The notes beneath the pieces were generated by a model. The model worked only from the letters and a program-made list of their open reading frames with translations, was not told where the DNA came from and made no database searches. 64,000 nt of DNA, from assembly GCA_009760855.2 (NCBI GenBank), contig WPIO01000035.1:791001-855000 (forward strand), read 5' to 3'. This stretch comes from Cristatella mucedo. Lineage: Eukaryota > Bryozoa > Phylactolaemata > Cristatellidae. Below, piece after piece: positions 11,251 through 23,196 of the stretch. Made by a program: the position numbers and the translations under genes. How positions within the stretch are numbered: the stretch's first letter is position 1; each line of letters starts with the position of its first letter.

Positions 11251-12077
11251 CGCGGAATTCCGCTTCCGCTTTCAGTACGGCCTACGGAAAACTTTTGAAC
11301 GGCTGCTACCCCTCTCCAAATACAATGCGATCGCTATCGAAGCAAAATATCGGCTGAATGAAACTCAAATATCAACTGCACATTACACGGCACTGTTTAT
11401 TGAGTATCTGGACTGAATTGCAACTATTTCGATTTTGCATTACCCGCTTATACGACTTAAAGGTACTATTAGAGCAGTCAATGTGTTGAGGTATCTTTTG
11501 GGCGAGCGTGTGATCGGGCGAAACTCCGTAGTCCATTTTTATCAGAGCAATCTCGAGCCTACTTGGTTGATGCACTTTCCGTATACTGCGTAGAATGCGC
11601 CATCGCTATTTGAGCTTCACGAAGCCGATTCGTATTTGGTCGTAGATATCTGTGGGATACGCCTAGAGGACAAGGCATTACGGAGGCTCTCGTGGTTTTA
11701 TTTCTTCATTGTGGATACAATTTAGACTTCAAACTCTCTCAGCGATTATTTCTTCATGGAAGCCTCCTAAATTGAAGCAGCAATGGGTAGCAAAATACTC
11801 GTCGGCAAACACTCGCACATCATATTTAATTTTGACCAGTTTAATAGACACGGAGGCCCGATACTTTAAAAAGACAGCCTACAATTGCAATATTGTGAAA
11901 ACTATCTTAAGAGAGGTAGTTCTTCAGATAGAAACAAAAACGTTGCTTGAGCTATAATTGTTCTGTGTCTAGCATTGCTGCCTCGACAGCACATTTAAGG
12001 ATCTAATGAAGTCACAAATAGGCTGCATTTCTTAGAATCACCTACTCTGGCTGACCTAACATGCACTCGGTAGTCTG

Positions 12078-12210
12078 GCACTGGTTTGGCCCAGCGGTTA
12101 AGGTGCTCGCCCCGGGGGCCGAGGTCTGGCTGACGTCGTGGCTCGAGCCCCGTATGGCGTATGCGAAGCGTCTGAATAAGGATCAAGTTTTCTTAGGGCG
12201 CCATTACAAA
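12078..12210 (+). repeat. SINE family A (tRNA-derived), copy 1
   Basis: The tRNA-like head has A-box-type TTTGGCCCAGCGGTTAAGGT and B-box-type GGCTCGAGCCCC. A LINE-like 3' tail (GAAGCGTCTGAATAAGGAT...CTTAGGGCGCC) follows. Other copies are at 33439-33585, 38163-38290 and 58645-58760. Confidence 0.65.
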
Positions 12211-12365
12211 CACTTACAGCATATAATCAGACAATGCCTGCATTGCTGGAAATTCGCCGAGAGTGCTGAGATACAGATTTGAATATATCATAACAATCGG
12301 ATAAGAAGACCAGCTCGAGACGCTTTGGTAGCGAAGATCTGCCTACGACGTTCCTTTGCCCGCAT

Positions 12366-12690
12366 AAGTGGCTATCGTATCTAACATAGCGACATGTAGC
12401 GGCATGTACACCCTCACTGTTCTACTAATAAGAAATTTGTAAGATGTGCCTCAGTATTTAGTATTATGAACGCTCTGTAGCGGTTCAAGAACTAGAATCC
12501 TTATTAGCTAATGTAAAGTGACTAAAAAGTGGCTATCGTATCTAACATAGCGACATGTAGCGGCATGTACACCCTCACTGTTCTACTAATAAGAAATTTG
12601 TAAGATGTGCCTCAGTATTTAGTATTATGAACGCTCTGTAGCGGTTCAAGAACTAGAATCCTTATTAGCTAATGTAAAGTGACTAAAAAG
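12366..12690. repeat. Exact 161-bp tandem duplication
   Basis: The unit from AAGTGGCTATCGTATC to GTGACTAAA is repeated with a 161-bp offset (12366-12526 and 12527-12687) with no difference I could see. It has no coding content. It could be a recent duplication or an assembly artefact. Confidence 0.85.
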
Positions 12691-12719
12691 AAATCAAGTT
12701 CTCTTAGGGCACAATCCAA

Positions 12720-14390
12720 ATGAGCTTTCATTATTTTTTCTTATCAAATTCTATTGCAAAGACAAAATAGACGTAATATACAGGTCGAACTTGCGCCTCT
12801 ACCATCGGCCCTCGAGTTGCTGCACTGTATCGTGCAAGAATGCCGACGGTAGCAAAGTACGCAGAAATTAAGAGTGCCCAACAACCTAAACATAAAAATT
12901 TGAGGTCGCGAGTGAAGAGCATTCTACCTAAAATGCCAGTGAAGGTCACATCTATATACAGCACAAGTCAAAGCGTTAGCGTGCACAACTTTCGCCGCAA
13001 CTCCAAGTCCAAATTACCAATAACAATTGCTTCAGATGCCCAGCACATACATTCTACACGTTAGATTAAGAAGCATGTGTTCCCTAAAACTTGAAATTTA
13101 AGAACCGCTAATCATCTATAGATTGCCCATAATCTGACTGATTTCGCGTGACACGCTTGAATTGCTTTACAATCAGTCTTCTCTACCCTGACCTTGTCAC
13201 GGGAAGCTGCAGCGCACGTGTGCTCAATAAGCTAGAATGGGCAACTGAAAAGTAAGGAGGGCGATCGCCGAAGAATGGCGCTTGTCATACAAATATCGGC
13301 TTTCTGGCTGGTACTTGCCTCCAATATGAATAACAGGATAGTAATACTAGTAGGAATTAGAACCACGGGAAATAATGATAATAATAATAATAATCGGAAA
13401 GTGTTTATGCAAGTAAAACTGTAGATTTGTGTGTACCTTTTTATTAGTTTAAGTTTGAGGAAACAGTTCGTGCGCCGTGCTAAAATGATGATTTTTTGTT
13501 ATATATTTTTTGTTTTTGATCTAGTTTGTGGCTATTATGAGAATTTATTGACTTTCTAGAACGTCTAAACTTTTTTCTCAATCTTACAATATGGTCTGCT
13601 GATCTCTGTTAGCATTGAAAAAAAGTTTCCTAAACACGTGTACCAGAACATACTTTAAATCCAATACGGTGGTTTTGGCCCGCTGCATGCTAGCAAGTCA
13701 GTCGTCTGTACTGATCATGGTCATCGTCTTTGCCATTACTGAAATTGCTACTGTAAAGTCATGCGACTGTCACCAGCCGGACATACCGAAGTGGAGTTGT
13801 AAGTAAAAACTGTTTCACCGAGTGACCATAAAGTTAATACACTGTATGAACAAATTACCCAACTTTGTGTGATTAGTTTGCTTACATGAACGTTGGAAGC
13901 ATCCGCAGACATGATTTTTGGAGATTTTCCTCTTTTATTATCATAACTTATGAAACGCGCGATACGCTTGCCTATCTCAAACGACCAGATCAGCCGTAGT
14001 CCAGGGAATAAATATGCCTTAGCTAAAATGCTTGTAAATTCCTGAATCTGAAAGCCATCACATAACAAACCCCAGCAAGTCAAGTAACCACAATCTTGAC
14101 ACAGTTTTAACTTCGTGGCAGAATGACTTGCTCGGCTAGCCATTGCCAGCGCAGCCGCAAATATCACCACCCTTTTAATGTGCTCATTGCCATGGTTAGG
14201 GTGTATGGTTCTGGGAACTCCACGTCCCCAAAGAATCGAAGAAAATACGTGGAAATACGTCGAATATTGAGTGGCTTTTCTAAAACGACTAAGACTTTGG
14301 CAGCTTTCAGTGAGTGTTAGGCAAGATAGGCTCGCTAGTCTTGAGTAGCTTTCTCAGTAGGCTACTCATTCGAAGCTCGCACGGTGCTCT
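12720..14390. other. No gene recognised
   Basis: AT-rich sequence with a short (AAT)n at about 13375-13395. Open frames here are short and without recognisable motifs. Confidence 0.4.
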
Positions 14391-14394
14391 ACGA

Positions 14395-14945
14395 GTCGTG
14401 CGATAACTTACGTAACTTTCGTCCACCAGCCCACCTTTGGTCATTCCTATCCAAAACACTTGAGCGAAAGGTTATCCGAGTAGCTATTCAATTAAATTAG
14501 CTCGTCAAAACTTTGTGACCAGTTGCAAGTTGGATTCGGAGCTTAGCATTACGCCGAAAAGCTTTGCTTCGGCTTTACAATGAACTTGTGAGCAATTCTG
14601 ATCAGGATCGGGCCTCTCTGCTGGTTCTTCAAGATCCCTGCGGAACACACTACGCTGTACTTCAGATCCTCTCCGAGCACCTCCCGATACGCTCGGATAT
14701 CACTAGCACGCCGATAAACTGGGCTACGTCATTAGTCAGCGAGAGACGTCAGCGTGCGGATTTAATTGGCCGCCGGTCATTCGGGAAGCCCTTCAAGTAT
14801 GGCGTAAGCCAGGTATCTTAGGCCCCTTGCTTTTCACTATGATTCTCCTGCAAAAAATGCAAAGTGCCTTGTAAGAGAGACCCAGTTGTCTTTAGATGCT
14901 AAACGAATTTCCCATTATTATTATAATTTTTAGCACGCCTCTTTA
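14395..14945 (+). repeat. Diverged CR1/L2-like LINE fragment, copy 3
   Basis: The plus strand reads NLRNFRPPAHLWSFLSKTLER, then a FGA...ESALLRLYNELV-like stretch and ASLLVLQDP. It matches the N-terminal half of the RT with many stops and frameshifts. A worn 3' end (AAAGTGCCTTG...TTATTATTATAATT) follows at 14870-14935. It is more diverged than copies 1, 2 and 7. 14946-15630 shows nothing recognisable. Confidence 0.6.
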
Positions 14946-15634
14946 TGAAAGCCAGATGAGGTTTCCAGATTGCTGGTTGGAACGCATGTTTACGAACACT
15001 CGCGATTTTATCCGCTCCAAGACTTCACTTCGAATAAAAAAGGACAACGGGCTAGTGCAGCTCATTATTCTTCAGTAGTCTTCGTTATTCCATCCTTCGC
15101 TCGATGGAAAGAAGGCGTGCCAGTGTTATCTTTATGTCAGCGATGACGCTAAAGGAGATTCTACTACGGAGACCCAGTATGACAACTCTTTCAGATTCAG
15201 CGACGTTGAGGCTCAGCTAGTAATCATAGCTCATCCTCTATTCCTTAAAACAGTCAATAGAAATTCAGAACATTGCCAGTCGTAATATAAAATTAATTTT
15301 TATTAAATGAAGATTGCACAGAATTATTTGTTACTTTTTTCCGCATGTCCACATAAAGAGGCAGATTTGTGAATGAATATGTAAACTTTCAACATCAAGT
15401 TTGTATGCTCAGTGAGTTAAGGGTCGGGAATGAAGCACTTGCTTCCTGAGATTGTGTGGCAATAGCTAACTAGACACGAGAATTTTAAGGCTCCTAAAAT
15501 TAAGGGCCTGGATGTATTCCTGTGATTCACATTTTTCGATATAAAATAGCGATCAAAATGCATAAATGGGCGTTCTACCATCTTCCATAGCGCTTTAACC
15601 AGCTTTAGGCTTTTTTGCGGTCGGCTAAAAAAAT

Positions 15635-15800
15635 TTATCTAATTTAACAGCCTCATTTATATAGCAACAAAAGAGCCTTTACGGCTGTCGCCGCTGCTTG
15701 CAGCGGGCGACGCAGAATTGCCCACTGCAGGGCTCGAACCCACGACCTGGGTCGTAAAGAGCGAGCACCCTACCTCCTGTGCTAAGACGGAGTGATCACC
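15635..15800 (-). repeat. SINE family B (tRNA-like), copy 1
   Basis: Read on the minus strand: tRNA-like head TTAGCACAGGAGGTAGGGTG, B box GTGGGTTCGAGCCCTGCAG, then CAGTGGGCAATTCT..., an AGCCGTAAAGGCTC hairpin, and an AATGAGGCTGTTAAATTA end. Other copies: 24870-25010, 30085-30205, 58470-58630 (minus) and 60008-60165 (plus). Confidence 0.65.
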
Positions 15801-16380
15801 TGACCTCCAGGGCAAAGACTCGTGAGTGACTAAGGCTTAGTAAACAGTGTTACAGCATGATAGTAGCAGATTTAGTGACAATCAATTTCCGAACAGTTTT
15901 TCAATAGCAGGCAGATACGCAAATATGTTTACGTATGCATGTGCAGTATGTAGTGTGATTGGCTTGGAAAACTTCAAATTCTGAAGCAGGCCAGCAAGAG
16001 TAAGCTGGAACTATAAAGTTAAAAAACTTCCAGCACCCACATTATATTCCGATTGTAGCCCACCCGTCATGCATACTCTGTGGTATTAAGTTAATGTGGC
16101 GAGCTGTCAAGGCTTTCCAGAGCTGGAAGATTCAACGCGAAAACGAGTGACCCACTTCAACATGTTGCTTGATGACCACTTCTCGATAAAAAAATAACAG
16201 ACCATTAGATAAAAAAAAGGATTTTATTTTTAAACGAAAGCTATTCTTTGCAATTACGCGTGCCCACTTCAGCAGAAACTTTAATTGAAGTGAAACTGTG
16301 CGTAGCTAAGATCGTTCCCATCGGCAGGCGAAGGGAAAATGGTGCAATTATTGGCCCGCTTCCGGCAGGCCGGGTTTGCC
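15801..16380. other. No gene recognised
   Basis: Unremarkable AT-rich sequence. Confidence 0.35.
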
Positions 16381-16910
16381 CCTCTAAAGAACGCGAGTAG
16401 CCCCGGCGGTCGGAGAAGCGCTGTCTAGCTGCAAGCCGCAGGTGTCGGCCACCCGTCAGGCCTCGCGCAGACGCCCGCTCGCTCTCTGATATCGCGGCCG
16501 CCCCTCTCAGTTAGCTGCCGGGCGTCTAGGGCGTCTAAGCCGACGGCGAGCCGAAGTCGCCCGCTTCCACGAGACCGGTTCAGGGCTTTGGGCGCGGCTA
16601 GACGGCGGATTGAACGTCCGCCGCCTAGCCGCGCCCAAGACCACCGATTCGCTAGCGAGTTCGTGGCCTTATTCGGCAGCCAATGGAACGCTCCGCCGTC
16701 GTGGAGTAAGAGCGGCGATGGTGAAATCCACAATCTTGGCACTCGCTACGCCCTTGCCATTGGGCGACGCGCGTCAATATCGTGTACGCCGAATAAATTC
16801 GTGCGATCGAAACCGGGCTGGCTGGGAGGCGACGCTGCGCATCGCCGTCGTTCCTGGCAAGAGTAACGCTGCTTTTTAAAACTTTGAACTTTCTCGAAAG
16901 CACGTGGCGT
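16381..16910. other. GC/CpG-rich patch with hairpin
   Basis: A GC-rich block similar in composition to 7190-7970 and 22800-24250. It contains the hairpin at 16588-16638 but no frame with recognisable protein motifs. It could be a promoter or CpG-rich remnant, or part of an unknown transposon. Confidence 0.35.
16588..16638. repeat. 22-bp GC-rich hairpin, one mismatch
   Basis: The arms TTGGGCGCGGCTAGACGGCG.. (16588-16609) and ..CGCCTAGCCGCGCCCAA (16617-16638) pair at 21 of 22 positions around a 7-nt loop. Confidence 0.75.
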
Positions 16911-16924
16911 ATGCGTCCCTAACG

Positions 16925-17170
16925 GCATGCAGGTAGGTAGCGTAGCCTGCTAACTAACCTGGATGGCATAGCCTTAGTGAGAAGCAAAGCTGAGTTAAGA
17001 GAACAGTTGAGGTTGTGACTAGCATGGACATAGCGTCTCGGGACCGCTGGAAACGATATGCCATAGTTGGCAACAGGAGAGTAGATGTCGTTGCGTAAGA
17101 ATTGCGGAGGCGAGTTCCACGGTCTAGGACATGCAAGCCAAAAGCAGCTATCGCCAACGGTCTTTAAGCG
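16925..17170 (-). repeat. LINE family 2, C-terminal fragment, copy 2
   Basis: The minus strand reads CPRPWNSPPQFLRNDIYSP and VANYGISFPAVPRR, the same peptide family as at 1-245 on the plus strand. Both lack any upstream catalytic domain. Confidence 0.5.
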
Positions 17171-17746
17171 GATCACTTGCATTCAGTTCGCGCGTGAAGG
17201 TACGGTATTGGTCGCGCGCTCTAAGATTAGAGCCTCCCAACGGTGACAGGCGCGTGGACGCGTGATCGCGCGCTTTAAATCGCACAGAAAAATCCGTTGC
17301 CAATGGGCCTAGCTCTAAGTTAGAAAATGGACGAACCGTAGATACTCACCGGAAGCGAATGAAGTGAGCAACTTTGCTCAGCACCTACGCGAGGAGCATT
17401 GAGCTCAATCGTGTTCTCTAAAAGTGATGTAGTTCTTAAATGAGACCTTGCGATATTAAGTGCACAAGAAAATGCACGCTACGCGGAGATCTTTCTTTGA
17501 AAAGAGAGCAGGTCTGTCTTAGTTAAACAAGGCCAGCAACAATAAAGCCTCACTCGATCAATCACTTCAATCTTTCAGCTAATACTGGCTCTCATTGTTA
17601 TTATTTCTAATAAATTTAGCGGAGATTTCTTTTTTAAACAAACAGACGTCAATTGAATAAAATATGCCAACAGATAGTGGCTTGTAAGTGCGTATGCATA
17701 TAAGCAATATGTACATGTGCGTACCTGTATACTGTATCAAAGTATG

Positions 17747-18010
17747 CAGAGGCGGAGCAAGGATTTTCGTGTAAGTGACAAGACCCACAAGACTTTCGTT
17801 TAGGTAGGGTTAGACCGCAATTGAAAATGAAAACTTATAGTGTAAAGTCGCAGTGTTTATTCGATAAGAACTCGGCGGTTGCTCGAATTGAATCAAGACA
17901 CAATTTCGTCGTTGGTGATGGCCAGGAAGTTATTCGAACACGGGGCAGGCCAGGTCGCTGCCTGACCGTAGGGGGGGAGGGCGGAAATGCCCCCAGCCCC
18001 TTGGCTCCGC
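17747..18010. mobile_element. Putative MITE (short DNA transposon)
   Basis: The left end CAGAGGCGGAGCAAGG and the right end CCCTTGGCTCCGC form imperfect inverted termini. An internal G/C run (AGGGGGGGAGGGCGG...ATGCCCCCAGCCCC) also pairs near the right end. There is no coding capacity. CAGAG-type ends would suit an hAT-like element, but I could not confirm an 8-bp target duplication. It lies just downstream of the BHMT-like gene. Confidence 0.45.
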
Positions 18011-18263
18011 AAATTTAATGTATACATTAAATGCATTATCTCGGGGACGTAAATAAATAGCCATTCTGGCTTCTTATAAATATTTTAATGTTAATTTTAG
18101 ACTAATTGTAGAATCGCTTGCTTTAGTTTGTATATGCTAAGGAAAGTAAGATGCAACGCTCGAAGTGCGACGAATGAAATCGGGGCGCTATATGGCAGAC
18201 GGATTAACCGCACGAGAGCTTTGGCGACAGAAAAGTCTTATATACCTCAGCGTACATGATGCG

Positions 18264-18269
18264 TTTATT
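18264..18269 (-). promoter_or_regulatory. Poly(A) signal for the BHMT-like gene
   Basis: AATAAA on the minus strand, about 57 nt past the stop codon at 18326-18328. Confidence 0.5.
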
Positions 18270-18325
18270 AGAAACGCATAGCAAATGGTCGGACGGAACA
18301 TTAGAGGTTCCGCTTAGCTGGCTTT

Positions 18326-18422
18326 CTATTCGTACATGAGTTTGTAGATATTGCTCGTGTAGCGCTTAACCAATTTGTCGTCTGTGCCCATGGCGAAATG
18401 CTGCTTGAGATCTGGAGAATAC
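18326..18422 (-). CDS. BHMT-like exon 8 (last)
   Basis: The acceptor is cactttttag|G. It completes Lys316 and encodes [20 protein letters not shown] to KLMYE and the stop (TAG). The P-D-x-x-x-H tail suits BHMT1-like C-termini. Confidence 0.85.
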
Positions 18423-19840
18423 CTAAAAAGTGAACGTTAAATTTTGGACATTGTTCACTATTTCCAATACGTATTCATTTTCCAGCAGAAAAAAACTACA
18501 AATCCAATGACGTTTACCACTGATAGTGGCAAAATTAATTTTCTCGATTTTCTCAGCATTCTATCCCAATTGCGTGCGTCAGCTTCAGAAACATGGAGAG
18601 ACATTTTAGCAATAACGTGGAAGTCGACTCATGCTGAGGACTTCTAGGAGGAGAGGAAGCAAGGCCGGCAAGTGAAGATTGCGCGACAACTGAAACTCCT
18701 GGACTCGTTTGATCGTATTTTAGGGAAGCATTGGCTGTAACGTAACGATTAAAATAACTTTTGAGCATCCCTGAGTCACCGCGACAGCGTGACTCTCGCG
18801 GTGTACAACTTCAAACCACGAAAAAAGTGGCGATACTGAGCTCACAAAAAAGCTCCACGACCCGGCTAAAACGTACTAATAAAGATTGCTGAAATAGATT
18901 TGCACTTTGCAAGTTGACTAAATTTAAGACGACCACATACTTTAAAATTATAATTTCAAAGCAGCATGCTGCAGAAAGCACTGGGTAGCAGCTCGCTTCA
19001 GTTAGTTGACAGGAGACGCATTTTAAAAAGTGGACAGATAAATGAGATGAACAACTCTAATCTACTTTAATAATTGAGTACTTTGGCTATGACCTGAATT
19101 CGGCTCCATTCGGCTGCAGGAGCAACATGGTCGGAAGTGACTTTATTAGTCCTTCCCAGCTATACGTACTGTATATACTAGTTTCATCCAGTAGTTAATT
19201 GCATCTGCAGTCGTCACGCTGCCAAGAAGAAATAATTAAGATCATTGTCTTGACTAAGTCAGGAAGTTTCAGCTCCATTGACCGCGCATATATAAACAAA
19301 AAATATAATTTATCTGTATAGCGCGTAGCCGGATGAACAGCACGCCTGGAAAAACCCGTACGGGTCACAAACGATTCGCACGGCTCTTGCAGTCCGAAGC
19401 TGTACTTACAAGCCATTCTAGAGGTAGCTAGCACGACTAGCGAGCTTCGCAAATCGAAGCTATCGTTCACACAGCGAACGCCGGCGCTCTAAGTCAACTG
19501 CAAAAACCTGTCGCTGGCGACAGCCACTCTCGAGCAAGCTCTACGCCAGCGGCCGACCCCAGTCGCGAGCCGTTTCTAGTACCCGCACAGCACTGGCTCG
19601 GGTGACGAGATGTTTTTTAGATTGCTGCTTCCAATGCATCGGCCTTTGGGGTAAGTGCAGACGCGTACGCCATTCGCGCCTCGACAAATAGCGTCGCATC
19701 TGCCGAACCATCTGGAGACGTCGTGCGCCCGCAATCTCGACGAATCGAGATTGAGCGGATGTGGAAAAGCGACCGCAGAGCGCGGCGGCGGCAGCGACGG
19801 TGGCGACGGCATCGGCGGCGTCGGTGGCGTCGGCGGCGTC

Positions 19841-19871
<31 letters not shown>

Positions 19872-22800
19872 GCGGGGCACTTACTTGCTGGCGGGTGTCT
19901 GGCGTCCCACGCTTTCGGCGAGCGAACGCATATAGTGGCCGGCGTTGCCGCAGCACAGGCCGACGTAGTTGATGCCCATCTCCTTCGTCGCCTTCCCGAA
20001 CTGCTCAATCTCGCTGCGACCGCAGAGGTGGGCGGGAAGGTCGTAGGGAAACGACCTCGACCCTGCGAACGGTGCATTCGCGCCGCCGTCCGCCGCGGCG
20101 CCTCGACAGAAGCTCGCAGGACAAAAGCGCGCAACTAGAATAATAACTTTTAACTATGCGATTTAATTTATCTAACCGGTTTGTTGTCTTCCAAATAAAT
20201 TAATATTATAAAAGAAACAAAAAATATTGCATTGTACGGCTTGTGTGGAAATAATAATAGTACGTTCAGCCTCGTCATGCATTAATAATTCAGACTTCGA
20301 ATACGGCAAATATCATGTCAGATTTTAAGAAAGCCAGTCAGGCTGCCTGTCAAATCGTTTTTCCCGAAGTGCAGTTAGTTGGATGCTTGTTTAATTTCGG
20401 ACAGAGTCTTGAGCGCGAAGTTAAAGATTTCAATCTTGCAGCAGAAAATTGTGACGACAAAAATCTGCGAATGCTCGTCAAAATAATATTTGCTCTGAGC
20501 TGCGTTCCTGCAGCAGATGCTCCTTCAGATTTCGAAGAATTAGCGAACGACTGTGCTCCTCTAATGGCATCTTAATCAACTAATCAACTACTAGGACGAT
20601 TTATACATTGGCAGACACAAAATGTTATATATATATATATATATATATATATTAAGGCGATATATACATTGGCAGACAGCTAAGAGGTCGACGTTCAAAT
20701 TCAAAGTTTAATTTGAAACTGAAATTAAATGTTTTGGGCCTCTCGAATAACTCCGATACAGCTGCCATTTCTAAAATAAACATCTGAACACTGCGGTTTT
20801 GATTCCAAATTGTACAGAATGGTGTTACGGTTTTACCCACCAAATTTTATGCAATTGCACTTGCTCGTTCTCCTGCTGTGGCCTCAGATGGCCCGGGTTA
20901 GCCAGCCTATTAACACATCCAAACGGCGATACAGCTGCTGTTTCCACAAAAAACTTTGCACAACTGTGGCCTTGATTTCAAACGGTAGAGAAAGTATGCT
21001 AAGTTCACAAACCAAATTTGATGGGATTTTCCTAGCAAGTTCTTAGAATATAGCCTCTGATGGCCCGGTCCAAATGGCTGCCCTTGAGCAGTCAAACTGC
21101 GATACAGTTGCCATTTCAACAAAAAGCTTAACGCAACTGCAGTTTTGATTGCAAATTATGGCAAGCAGTGATATAGTTTAACCCACCAAATTTCATGCGA
21201 TTGCGCTTGCATGATCTCATGCTATGGCGTAAAATGGCCCCGGGCCAGCTAACCTCCCTACATATTCAAACTACGATACAGCTGCCATTTCGAAAATAAG
21301 TGTTTCGCAGTGGCGGTTTTGATACTAATTTAAAGAAAATTGCTTTCAGGGTTTACCAACCAAACTGTATGGCATAGCGCATGGAATTTCTCCTGCTACG
21401 ACCTCAAATAGCCGGGACCAGTGAGCCTCTCTACAGATTCCAACGGTGATACAGCTTCCATTACACAATAGAGGTGGTAAAAATATGGTTGCTCTGCCAG
21501 GTTACAGATAAAAATGTTTTGGGTCTACCCACCCAATTTCATGACATTGGACGGGCATGTTCTAATGCTAAGACTTCCAATGGTCCCTGGCTGTAAGAGG
21601 CCGTAGCAATACAACGCCTTAGCGCAAAATCACAAAACATTTGGCGGGTATATGCGGAAAACTGCTTTCCATAATGAGCATTCAAAACCGCAGTTCGACG
21701 ACGCCTATCGTTGAAACCTTAGCTGTATCGCAGTTGAAAAATGCAGTGCAGGCAAACCGCAGTTGTTCTGCCCTTATTGCGAAAATTGCAGCTGTGTGAC
21801 AGTTCGATTACACACGAAGGCTGGCTGGTCAGGGCTATTGGACGTAATTAGCATGAGAATACCCATGCGCTATGCTATAGTATTTGGCTCGTTAACCTGG
21901 AACCCTATTTCCTACAATGCGAAATCAATACCGAAGTTTCACTATTAGGGAAATGATAGTTTTATTGCAATGCAACATTTCACGGCGGCCAGGGCTGTTG
22001 AAAGCCATTGCATAGAATATGGACGCGCAATTTAACGAAATTTTGAGGGTGAACCCACACCGCCATTTTCCATAATGTGGAATTGAAAGTTACACGACGC
22101 CTATCGTGGAATTAGCAGCTGTATCGCAGTTCGAATCTGCAAATGCGTGTGCTGGCTAAATCGATGCATTCGACGCCGTAGCTCGAGAAAGCACCTGCGT
22201 AATAGCATGAAACTTGCTAGGTAAATCCGCATCACCATTCTGAATTAAGCCACAGTATTCTGAATATTATTGCGGAAATGGCAGCTGTATCGCAATGTAC
22301 CGCAGTTATTTGTGGCACCCAAACGTTTGTGCTCGAAACATCAACAAACTACCTCGGAACAATCCTAGTTAGAGATTAGCTTCAAGGAATTGCAAACAAC
22401 CTGAGCATCTAATGAAAAAGTAGGCTAACATTACACTAACCACACTTGCATGCTGACCCTGTGCATGTCACCCCTAATCGCGTTATTCTTGTTGTTTATC
22501 GAGCATGCTACCACTAACCATTTGATCGTATTTCCTTTGCAGCAAATTTAAAGCGCCTAGAAAGGGATTGAGTTCTCCGAGGGGGATTTATCAAGTGTGT
22601 TATTGTTACTATTACATTATTACTATTTTATCAAATCTTTTTATACAACTATGCCATTTCAAAATATATTTTAAAGCTGGCAAAAATTATATTGCGACGT
22701 AAGTTTCACTATGTATTTATTTTCCTTAGTAAAATACTCTAATTATAAATCTCTATTTAAACCGGCATTCCTTAAAAGAATTTTCGCGCTTTTGTCGGCG

Positions 22801-23116
22801 CGCTATCGTCCTGCGCCCTTATGTCGCTTCGCGCTTTCGTCGCAGCGCTTTTGTCGGCACGCTTTTGTGTCTGTCGCCGCGCGCTCCTGTCGGGAGATGC
22901 GATGACTCAAGAGATGCGAAGCGGTTTCCGCTGCGCATCGATCGAGCGCATGCGCGCGCTCGCGCGCGCGCGCGTCCGCTGCGCATCCAGCCGGTTTCTG
23001 GCGGCCGCGGCTTCGCGCTGCTTACCGTCGGCGTTTTTCAGGCGTTGCATGTTGGGAGCGTCGACGGTGGTGCGGTAAGGCACTGGCAGAGCGCATACCG
23101 GGCCCTGTGCGGAGCG

Positions 23117-23196
<80 letters not shown>

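Noticed and set aside
20101..20134. Alternative acceptors for BHMT-like exon 7
   Set aside because: In phase and with better pyrimidine tracts, but they add 13 or 24 residues not expected between PYRTT and the FP motif. Kept only as a caveat.
19541..20138. Long Ala/Gly/Arg frames on both strands
   Set aside because: Produced by the GGCGTC repeat. The true exon 7 uses a different minus-strand frame.
20595..22330. Possible CRISPR-like array
   Set aside because: Units are 173 bp and diverged, without short identical repeats and unique spacers, in a eukaryotic intron. It is a satellite.
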